The position numbers and the translations under genes are program-made. The notes beneath the pieces are model-generated. The model did no database searches. It was not told the DNA's origin and saw only the letters and a list, made by a program, of their open reading frames with translations. DNA of 5,434 bases from the NCBI GenBank assembly GCA_028871595.1, contig JAGWMT010000228.1:1-5434 (forward strand). Reading direction: 5' to 3'. Below are positions 1-5,434 of this stretch, piece after piece; positions within the stretch are counted from its first letter, which is position 1, and each line of letters begins with the position of its first letter. Source of the stretch: Elusimicrobiota bacterium (GTDB lineage: Bacteria; Elusimicrobiota; Elusimicrobia; UBA1565; UBA9628).

Positions 1-891
1 GCGCCGGACGTTCTTGAGCAGGTTCGGAGTCGGCGCGGAAAGGGCCGGCGCGGCAGCCGCCGCGGGGCGCGGGCGGCGCGCGCCGTGCGGGAGGACCTGG
101 GCGATGCCCATTTTCTTCTTCTGGCTCTCGATATAATCGAACATCCGCTCGTTACGGGCGGAGCGCTCCTCCTCCGTCATCGTGATCCGGGTGCGGTCGG
201 TCAAAACGGGTTCCGCCGCTCCGCCGCCCGCGGCGCCGGCGGCCAATAAGGGGCGGCCCGCGGCCCGGCCGGAGCCGCCGCGGATTCCGCTGACGGAGCC
301 CGTCGCCGCGCTTTTCGCCGCCGCGGCGGGCGCCGCGGGGGGGGCGAGTTGATCGGTCAGCCGGGGGAGCACTTCTCCTTTTTGGACATCCTCGGGGACG
401 GGTCCGACCACCGTCGTTCCCGAGCCGTCCAAATCCTGGGAGGCGTCGCGGGCGCCGGCCAGTCCCGCGGCGCGTCGGCTGACGTCGAACGGAGCGACGG
501 GGCCGTCCACCGTCGGCGCGACTTTCGCCTCGTTCTCGCTGTGGCGCATCGGTTCGGGAGGCGGCACCGCGACCTTGTCCCAGATGAGCAGCGCGACGAC
601 GCCGCAGGAGAGCGCGAGCGCCACGGGCCGCATCATCGGCGGCAGGAAAACCCAGTCCTGGCGCGGCGCGTCGCCGCGCGCGCGGCGGGCCTGCAGGCGG
701 GCCAGAAAGCCGGACGGGAGTGGCTCCCGGGGAAGGCTCTTGACGGCCAGGGACGCGGCGCGCAGGGACTCCAATTCGCGGCGCAGATCCGCCGAAGCGG
801 CCAACCGGGCCTCCAACGCCAGACGCTCGGCCTCGGTCAAGGCGCCGTCGAGATAGGTGGAAAGGAGTTCGAGAGTCTCGTCGTTGATCAT
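1..891 (-). CDS. Membrane-anchored anti-sigma factor, non-zinc type (partial, C-terminus off the window)
   Basis: An open frame of 297 codons starts with ATG at 891 and runs off the left edge without a stop. The ATG overlaps the sigma-factor stop as ATGA, so the two genes are translationally coupled. Residues 1-50 (MINDETLELLSTYLDG..., then LEARLAASADLRRELESLRA) resemble the helical sigma-binding domain of RsiW/ChrR-type anti-sigma factors. One hydrophobic segment at about 86-104 (MMRPVALALSCGVVALLIW) should place the N-terminus in the cytoplasm and the rest outside. About 183-227 is Ala/Gly/Pro-rich low complexity; about 238-262 is charged and probably helical (TMTEEERSARNERMFDYIES). By eye, the usual His and Cys-x-x-Cys zinc ligands are replaced by R29, S33 and L36, and the only cysteine is C96 inside the membrane segment. 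Expected role, from family and context: hold the adjacent ECF sigma factor at the membrane until an envelope signal releases it. The gene position supports this more strongly than the sequence does; the domain family is inferred. Confidence 0.72.
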   Translation of the reverse strand, partial: MINDETLELLSTYLDGALTEAERLALEARLAASADLRRELESLRAASLAVKSLPREPLPSGFLARLQARRARGDAPRQDWVFLPPMMRPVALALSCGVVALLIWDKVAVPPPEPMRHSENEAKVAPTVDGPVAPFDVSRRAAGLAGARDASQDLDGSGTTVVGPVPEDVQKGEVLPRLTDQLAPPAAPAAAAKSAATGSVSGIRGGSGRAAGRPLLAAGAAGGGAAEPVLTDRTRITMTEEERSARNERMFDYIESQKKKMGIAQVLPHGARRPRPAAAAAPALSAPTPNLLKNVRR

Positions 892-1424
892 ATCGCCGCC
901 GCCGTTTCCTTTAAAAGCCCCTTCAGCTTCGCGCGCGCGCGGAACAAACGCGATTTCACGGTGCCTTGCGGAAGTCCCAGCATGGAGCCGATTTCCTCGT
1001 ACGATCTTTCCTCGAGCTCGCGCAGCACCACTATGGCGCGGTCGTCGCCGTCCAGCGTCATCAAGGCCTTCTGCACCGCCGCGGCCTTCTCCGCCTTGAC
1101 CAGGTCCGCGTCCAGCGGCGGCTCCTCGGCGTTGACGTCCCGGATTTCCTCCTCGCCGTCGTCCCCGGAGATCAATCCCAGGGTGACGGTTCGCCAAAAT
1201 GCCCTTCGTTTCTCCGCGCGGACCCGGTTCTTCCACGCGTTGACCGTGATGCGGTAAGCCCAGGTCGACGCCAGGCTCTCGCCCCGGAACCGGGGCAGGG
1301 CCTTGATGGCGCGCAGCAAAGCGTCCTGCGCCAGGTCCTCCGCGTCCGCTCGGTTTCCGGTCAGGCGCAACGCCAGGTTGAAGACCAGCGCGGCGTTCTG
1401 ATCCAGGAACTCTTGCTCGGACAA
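888..1424 (-). CDS. ECF-type RNA polymerase sigma factor (RpoE/SigW-like)
   Basis: A 178-residue protein of normal length for a two-domain ECF (group 4) sigma factor. Sigma region 2 spans about 12-72: FNLALRLTGNRADAEDLAQDALLRA for core binding, then FRGESLASTWAYRITVNAWKNRVR for -10 recognition and melting. An acidic linker (about 85-112, GDDGEEEIRDVNAEEPPLDAD) leads to region 4 at about 117-170. Its helix-turn-helix, SYEEIGSMLGLPQGTVKSRLFRAR (141-164), would read the -35 element. The start is TTG at 1424: no ATG or GTG lies upstream in frame before the scoB coding end, and this start leaves the usual short N-terminus. A weak GGGG at 1434-1437 sits 9 bases before it. The stop overlaps the start of the downstream anti-sigma gene by 4 bases. 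The target regulon cannot be read from this window. The family assignment is secure; the subgroup and signal are unknown. Confidence 0.95.
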   Translation of the reverse strand: MSEQEFLDQNAALVFNLALRLTGNRADAEDLAQDALLRAIKALPRFRGESLASTWAYRITVNAWKNRVRAEKRRAFWRTVTLGLISGDDGEEEIRDVNAEEPPLDADLVKAEKAAAVQKALMTLDGDDRAIVVLRELEERSYEEIGSMLGLPQGTVKSRLFRARAKLKGLLKETAAAI

Positions 1425-1459
1425 GGGTTGGAACCCCGCGGAGGGTGGAATGTTCCCTC
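1425..1459. repeat. Two short inverted repeats in the scoB-sigma gap
   Basis: The gap of about 34 bases between the scoB stop and the sigma TTG start holds two small dyads. One is GGGTT-GG-AACCC (1425-1436), directly abutting the start codon. The other is GGAA-TG-TTCC (1447-1456), which also lies inside a GAGGG...CCCTC pairing (1441-1445 with 1455-1459). No T-run follows either in the direction of transcription, so neither is a convincing intrinsic terminator. They could be operator half-sites or could occlude the weak ribosome binding site. In GC-rich DNA, dyads this short may be chance. Confidence 0.3.
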
Positions 1460-2124
1460 TAGCGGGCGTACGACGCGAGGTTCGGAGCGACCTTGAAGGG
1501 CGCGCCGGTGAGGCTCTTGACCTTGTCCACCGTCGCGTCGGGATGCAGCGCCGTCAGGACGAGGCCGTCCGTGCCGACGTCGAACGTGGCCAACTCCGTG
1601 ACGATCACGCTGACCACGCCCTTGCCGGTCAGCGGCAAAGTGCATTTGGGGAGAATCTTGGGCTTGCCGTCCTTCGTGGCGTGCTCCATGGCGACGATGA
1701 CCTTCTTGGCGCCGGCCACCATGTCCATGGCGCCGCCCATGCCCTTCACTTTCTTGCCGGGGATCATCCAGTTGGCCAGGTCGCCGTCGGCGGAGACCTC
1801 CATGGCGCCTAGGACGGTGGCGTCCAGGTGTCCGCCGCGGACGATGGCGAACGAGTCGTGCGAGCCGAAGTAGGAGCAGCCGGGAAGCTCGGTGATGGTC
1901 TCCTTGCCGGCGTTGATCAGGTCGGCGTCCTGCTCGCCCTCATGCGGGTAAGGGCCGTAGCCCAGCATGCCGTTTTCGGTGTGAAGGGTGATCTCCACGT
2001 CCTTCGACAGGAAGCTTGGGATCAAAGTGGGGATGCCGATGCCCAGATTGACGTAGTTGCCGTCCTTGAGCAGGCTCGCGGCCTGCTTGGCGATGACGAG
2101 ACGCGCGTCCTTGGGATCAGACAT
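1459..2124 (-). CDS. scoB: 3-oxoacid CoA-transferase, subunit B (succinyl-CoA:acetoacetate type)
   Basis: A 221-residue protein, the usual length for the beta subunit of a family I CoA-transferase. With ScoA it moves CoA between succinyl-CoA (or another acyl-CoA) and acetoacetate through a glutamyl-CoA thioester; it is cytoplasmic. The catalytic glutamate should be E50 in HTENGMLG (48-55), matching the family's S/T-E-N-G motif. Other family landmarks are [10 protein letters not shown] (67-76), [15 protein letters not shown] (96-110), [20 protein letters not shown] (114-133) and KCTLPLTG (160-167). The start is ATG at 2124, overlapping the last 8 bases of scoA, with a good GAGGAAGG ribosome binding site at 2134-2141 inside scoA, 9 bases away. 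Overlap, order and matching family make this one transcription unit with scoA. Substrate is inferred from close resemblance to ScoB/OXCT-type sequences; an AtoA-like acetate/butyrate specificity cannot be excluded. Confidence 0.95.
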   Translation of the reverse strand: MSDPKDARLVIAKQAASLLKDGNYVNLGIGIPTLIPSFLSKDVEITLHTENGMLGYGPYPHEGEQDADLINAGKETITELPGCSYFGSHDSFAIVRGGHLDATVLGAMEVSADGDLANWMIPGKKVKGMGGAMDMVAGAKKVIVAMEHATKDGKPKILPKCTLPLTGKGVVSVIVTELATFDVGTDGLVLTALHPDATVDKVKSLTGAPFKVAPNLASYAR

Positions 2125-2824
2125 GGGCGGCGGCCTTCCTCACGGTGAGTTTTTCAATCGGTTTGACGTACTTCGGCCCGAGAAGCACATTGTCCACGTA
2201 GATGCCCGGGGTGTGGATATGATCCGGATGCAGGCCGCCCGTCTCGACGAGCTGCTCGACCTCGGCCAAGACGACGGCCGCGGCGGTCGCCATCACCTGA
2301 TTGAAATTGCGCGCGGTCTTGCGGTATTCCAAGTTGCCCAGGACGTCTCCCTTCCACGCCTTGATCAGAGCGAAGTCGGCCTTCAGGCCGCGTTCGAACA
2401 CGTGCCAGCGGCCGTCGAATTGCCGCGTCTCCTTGCCTTCGGCGACCGGGGTCCCGTACCCGGTAGGGGTAAAGAAGCCGGCGATGCCGGCGCCGCCGGC
2501 GCGGATGCGCTCGGCCAAGGTGCCCTGCGGGTTCCACTCGACCTGCAGGCGGCCGTCCAGCGCCATCTCCTCGAAGGCCTTGCACTCGCCGCCGTAGGAC
2601 ATGATCATCTTCTGGACCTGGCCGTTGCGGATCAAGGTGCCGATGCCGAACTCGTCGAGTCCGGCGTTGTTGGAAACGAGCGTCAGATTCTTGGGTCCCG
2701 CCGCGAGCAGGGCCTTGAGGAGGTTCTCCGGCAGGCCGCACACGCCGAAGCCGCCGACCAGGATGGTCGCGCCGTCGGGTATCTTCTGGACCGCCTCGGC
2801 GGCGGAAGCCACGGTCTTGTTCAT
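2117..2824 (-). CDS. scoA: 3-oxoacid CoA-transferase, subunit A (succinyl-CoA:acetoacetate type)
   Basis: A 235-residue protein, full length for the alpha subunit of a heteromeric family I CoA-transferase; it pairs with the ScoB encoded immediately downstream. The glycine-rich [11 protein letters not shown] (24-34) is the subunit A signature. Further landmarks are [11 protein letters not shown] (52-62), [18 protein letters not shown] (97-114), FFTPTGYGT (117-125), [24 protein letters not shown] (152-175) and [11 protein letters not shown] (204-214). The pathway use is conversion of acetoacetate plus succinyl-CoA to acetoacetyl-CoA, so it links ketone/polyhydroxybutyrate or ketogenic amino-acid carbon to the TCA cycle. 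The ATG at 2824 is forced: an in-frame TAG sits three codons upstream (2834-2836) with no alternative start between. No Shine-Dalgarno sequence precedes it, and the metK terminator ends only 19 bases away. Confidence 0.95.
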   Translation of the reverse strand: MNKTVASAAEAVQKIPDGATILVGGFGVCGLPENLLKALLAAGPKNLTLVSNNAGLDEFGIGTLIRNGQVQKMIMSYGGECKAFEEMALDGRLQVEWNPQGTLAERIRAGGAGIAGFFTPTGYGTPVAEGKETRQFDGRWHVFERGLKADFALIKAWKGDVLGNLEYRKTARNFNQVMATAAAVVLAEVEQLVETGGLHPDHIHTPGIYVDNVLLGPKYVKPIEKLTVRKAAAHV

Positions 2825-2830
2825 GAGGCG

Positions 2831-2836
2831 ATTCTA
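2831..2836 (-). promoter_or_regulatory. Candidate -10 element for scoAB
   Basis: On the minus strand, TAGAAT (one mismatch from TATAAT) ends 6 bases before the scoA ATG. If used, transcription would start at or within a base or two of the ATG, giving a leaderless mRNA, which fits the missing Shine-Dalgarno. The position 17 bases upstream reads GGACGG, a poor -35 that lies inside the metK terminator stem. The alternative is read-through of the terminator from metK. Confidence 0.35.
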
Positions 2837-2843
2837 CATAATG

Positions 2844-2877
2844 AAAAAGGCCCCCGTCCGTGAGGACGAGGGCCTTT
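2844..2877 (-). terminator. Intrinsic terminator of metK
   Basis: On the minus strand, starting 17 bases after the metK TAA, a 14-bp stem forms between AAAGGCCCTCGTCC and GGACGGGGGCCTTT around a TCAC loop. The only imperfect pair is one T-G wobble. The descending arm ends in a run of five T (2848 to 2844). GC-rich stem, short loop and T-run are all present. On the plus strand the following tract (TTTCCTT) is weaker, so the terminator is best read as serving metK only. Confidence 0.9.
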
Positions 2878-2894
2878 CCTTGCGGCCGTCTTTG

Positions 2895-4103
<1,209 letters not shown>

Positions 4104-4118
4104 GTGGTGTGTCCTCCG

Positions 4119-4155
4119 CTGCCGTGCTTTGGGCGGCTTGGGCCGCCGACGGCAG
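4119..4155 (-). promoter_or_regulatory. Hairpin filling the metK 5' leader, next to the ribosome binding site
   Basis: On the minus strand the metK leader (about 53 bases from the predicted start site) folds into a two-part hairpin. An outer 7-bp stem pairs CTGCCGT with ACGGCAG (4149-4155 with 4119-4125). An inner 6-bp stem pairs GGCGGC with GCCGCC around a CCAA loop (4132-4147). A bulge of six bases (CAAAGC) separates the arms on the 3' side and one base on the 5' side. The fold ends one base before GGAGG (4113-4117). It is too short for a SAM-I aptamer, and I cannot match it to the small SAM classes. It may be a translation-control or mRNA-stabilising structure. Confidence 0.5.
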
Positions 4156-4163
4156 GATGAGTG

Positions 4164-4172
4164 ATTATACCA
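4164..4172 (-). promoter_or_regulatory. Extended -10 promoter of metK
   Basis: On the minus strand TGGTATAAT is a perfect extended -10 (TGn plus consensus TATAAT). The hexamer 17 bases upstream (CTAGCG) is a poor -35, as is common when the extended -10 carries recognition. The predicted transcription start is near 4157, giving a leader of about 53 bases. This AT-rich patch stands out in an otherwise GC-rich gap. Confidence 0.75.
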
Positions 4173-4222
4173 ATTTCTCGACGGAGCGCTAGGGCCGGGT
4201 TATCCACGGAATTCACAAGGCG

Positions 4223-4240
4223 ACTGTCCCCGGGGACAGT
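4223..4240. repeat. Perfect 18-bp palindrome
   Basis: ACTGTCCCC is followed immediately by its exact reverse complement GGGGACAGT, with no spacer. It lies 2 bases past the acetyltransferase stop and about 50 bases upstream of the metK -10. There is no T-run on either side, so it is not a standard intrinsic terminator. It could be a dimeric regulator's operator, a short REP-like dispersed repeat, or a cruciform/transcript-end hairpin. Confidence 0.75.
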
Positions 4241-4242
4241 TG

Positions 4243-4770
4243 TCAGCGATCTTTTCGCGCCAGACCGAACATGAACTCATCGCGTACCACGCGGCCCCGC
4301 TTGAGGTAGCCCTTGAGCGTGCCTTCCTTCTTAAGGCCGGCGTTCCTGAGGACGCCTGCGGACCGGGGATTCTTGACCCAGCAGGTGGCCTGGACGCGGT
4401 GGGCGCCGAATTCGTCGAAGGCCAGGCGGACCAGGAATTTCACGGCCTCGGAGGCGTAGCCTTGCCCCCAATGGTCGGGGTGAAGGCTGTAGCCCAATTC
4501 CCCCACTCCCCCGTGCGGCCAGCGCAGGTTCGCCAGGCCCAGCCAGGCGCCGTCGGAGCGGCGGAGGATGGAGAAGGTCATGTGGGTGGGCGTCTTCTTG
4601 CGCCAGGCCGCGACGAAACGGGCCACGCGGGCGCGGCTGTCCCGCAGGGACGACGGCGTTGGGTACCCCGCGGGAACGGCGACGCCGGGACGGGCCGCCA
4701 TGTCGTGAACGAACGTCGCGTCGGAGAGACGGATGGGACGCAGGTCCAGGCGGGACGTCGTCATTTTCAC
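4243..4770 (-). CDS. GNAT-family N-acetyltransferase (RimJ/RimL-like)
   Basis: About 175 residues, the normal size for a single-domain GNAT enzyme that transfers acetyl from acetyl-CoA to an amine. The N-terminal TSRLDLRPIRLSDA (5-18) is the opening strand typical of the RimJ/RimL (Acetyltransf_3) branch. The acetyl-CoA pyrophosphate loop is HWGQGYASEA (100-109). It is preceded by GELGYSLHP (90-98) and followed by the conserved helix and NPRSAGVLRNAGLKKEG (134-150). Closest relatives usually acetylate protein N-termini or small amines, but the substrate is not readable here. The start is GTG at 4770, or ATG two codons in (4764); neither has a good ribosome binding site. The upstream membrane-protein stop is 13 bases away, so re-initiation after it is likely. 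No clear terminator follows, only the 18-bp palindrome. Confidence 0.92.
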   Translation of the reverse strand: MKMTTSRLDLRPIRLSDATFVHDMAARPGVAVPAGYPTPSSLRDSRARVARFVAAWRKKTPTHMTFSILRRSDGAWLGLANLRWPHGGVGELGYSLHPDHWGQGYASEAVKFLVRLAFDEFGAHRVQATCWVKNPRSAGVLRNAGLKKEGTLKGYLKRGRVVRDEFMFGLARKDR

Positions 4771-4783
4771 GGCCGGCGGACGC

Positions 4784-5302
4784 TCACTGCAGCGCCGAGG
4801 CCGCGGGCGGGCCTGCCCCGTCCGGGCCGTCGAGAAGGCCGGGAAAGTACGACTCGATCCGCGCGCGGATGGCCGGGTTCTTCCAGGTTTCCTCGAGATA
4901 GACCGCGCTGACCAGGCCGAGGAACAGGATCGCGGACAGGATGACCGACGCGAAAAGAAGCAAGAAGGGGATTCCGACGACCATGAAGCCGAAAAAAATG
5001 AATTCGAACCCGCTGCGAAGCTGGGTGATAAGCGGGATCATCAGGAGCATCCCGATTCCCCACAACGCGGGAATGATCATGATCGAGCCGTCCAGAACGA
5101 CGCAGTACAGCAGCATCTTCCCGATCAGGCGCTTGAGCGCCGTCCGGAAGCCGACGCCGTCCACGATCATGATGGTCAGAACCAGGGCGCTCGCCACGTA
5201 CACGCCTTCGGCCGCGCCGAGCAGCCGCGACACGAACGCGATATTGACGTCCAGGATCTCCATGTGAAGCGCGACGTGGAGGATCAAGGAGGCGAGGTTC
5301 AC
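4784..5302 (-). CDS. Multi-pass membrane protein of unknown function
   Basis: I do not recognise this 172-residue protein. Hydrophobic stretches at about 33-50, 63-92 (possibly two short spans) and 99-136 suggest three to five membrane segments. The positively charged loop FRTALKRLIGK (52-62) probably faces the cytoplasm. The C-terminal tail (137-172), starting LEETWKNPAIRARIESYFPGLL and ending Pro/Gly/Ala-rich, is soluble. No catalytic or transport motif is visible; acidic D48 and D71 lie in or next to hydrophobic stretches. The start is GTG at 5302, overlapping the stop of the upstream gene as GTGA. An alternative ATG at 5263 would give 159 residues. Neither has a clear ribosome binding site, so translation probably depends on coupling to the upstream gene. 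Its place between a sugar-nucleotidyltransferase-like gene and an acetyltransferase hints at an envelope or glycoconjugate role, but this is weak. Confidence 0.75.
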   Translation of the reverse strand: MNLASLILHVALHMEILDVNIAFVSRLLGAAEGVYVASALVLTIMIVDGVGFRTALKRLIGKMLLYCVVLDGSIMIIPALWGIGMLLMIPLITQLRSGFEFIFFGFMVVGIPFLLLFASVILSAILFLGLVSAVYLEETWKNPAIRARIESYFPGLLDGPDGAGPPAASALQ

Positions 5303-5434
5303 TGCCGGATATTGAGAACGGCGGCCTCGAACACGGAGATGTTCTCCTTCACGTTGCCGTTGGGCCCGATGATGCAGTTGTTGAGCTGGACGCCCTCGCC
5401 GACGGTGACGTTGTCGAAAAGGATGCAGCGCTCC
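5299..5434 (-). CDS. C-terminal end of a probable sugar-1-phosphate nucleotidyltransferase (partial)
   Basis: Only the last 44 residues and the TGA are present; the gene continues past the right edge. The protein begins ERCILFDNVTVGEGVQLNNC and continues IIGPNGNVKENISV before ending NIRQ. The spaced I/V-G-x and N-x-I/V pattern is a hexapeptide-repeat left-handed beta-helix. That repeat caps mannose-1-phosphate guanylyltransferase and glucose-1-phosphate thymidylyl/uridylyltransferase-type enzymes, where the wording 'NCIIGPN...V.EN' is typical. Such enzymes activate sugars for cell-surface glycan synthesis in the cytoplasm. The nucleotidyltransferase domain itself is outside the window, so another hexapeptide enzyme (for example an acyltransferase) remains possible. 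The stop overlaps the GTG of the downstream membrane protein by 4 bases. Confidence 0.62.
   Translation of the reverse strand, partial: ERCILFDNVTVGEGVQLNNCIIGPNGNVKENISVFEAAVLNIRQ

Noticed and set aside
349..1257. A 302-codon plus-strand open frame across the anti-sigma and sigma genes.
   Set aside because: It is antisense to the coupled sigma/anti-sigma pair, Arg/Gly/Ala-rich without domain features, and has no ribosome binding site of note.
1434..1456. A possible ECF autoregulatory promoter, with GGAAC on the minus strand as the -35.
   Set aside because: With normal spacing the -10 would fall just before or on the TTG start and reads GTTCCA, which does not resemble an ECF -10. GGAAC alone is too common to count.
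4104..4172. A known SAM riboswitch class in the metK leader.
   Set aside because: The leader is far too short for SAM-I. I see no SAM-II or SAM/SAH-type pseudoknot or conserved core. Only a hairpin can be supported, so it is listed as an unclassified leader structure.
4200..4208. TTATCCACG, an 8-of-9 match to the DnaA box TTATCCACA, near the metK promoter.
   Set aside because: It is a single imperfect box. The nearby TGTGAATTC is a poor second match, and there is no AT-rich unwinding region and no dnaA, dnaN or parAB neighbour. Not enough to call an origin or DnaA control.

Overview
This is a GC-rich window (about two thirds G+C by eye) from a bacterial chromosome. Every gene I can support lies on the minus strand, so transcription runs from the right edge toward position 1. 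Nothing fixes the taxon. A membrane-spanning anti-sigma factor, a sugar-nucleotidyltransferase end and ordinary sigma-70-like promoter elements fit a Gram-negative-type, free-living bacterium. The lineage could be an uncultured phylum, but that is a guess.

Layout in order of transcription. (1) 5434 to 4243 is a compact cluster: the C-terminal end of a left-handed beta-helix protein, probably a sugar-1-phosphate nucleotidyltransferase; a 172-residue multi-pass membrane protein of unknown function that overlaps it by 4 bases; and a RimJ/RimL-type GNAT acetyltransferase 13 bases further on. (2) 4242 to 4104 is a regulatory gap. It holds a perfect 18-bp palindrome, an extended -10 promoter, and a short leader that is almost entirely hairpin and ends at a strong ribosome binding site. 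(3) metK (S-adenosylmethionine synthetase) follows and ends at a textbook intrinsic terminator. (4) scoA and scoB, the two subunits of a 3-oxoacid (succinyl-CoA:acetoacetate-type) CoA-transferase, overlap by 8 bases. scoA starts 19 bases after the terminator T-run and has no visible Shine-Dalgarno sequence. (5) After a 34-base gap come an ECF sigma factor (TTG start) and its overlapping anti-sigma factor, which has one membrane segment and runs off the left edge.

Functionally this is mostly ordinary metabolism: methyl-donor synthesis, ketoacid/CoA exchange and sugar-nucleotide supply, plus one envelope-stress-type sigma/anti-sigma pair. I do not see a new defence, mobile or CRISPR-like system. 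The points worth a second look are the zinc-ligand-free anti-sigma domain, the SD-less scoA start next to a terminator, the structured metK leader, the 18-bp palindrome and the unassigned membrane protein.
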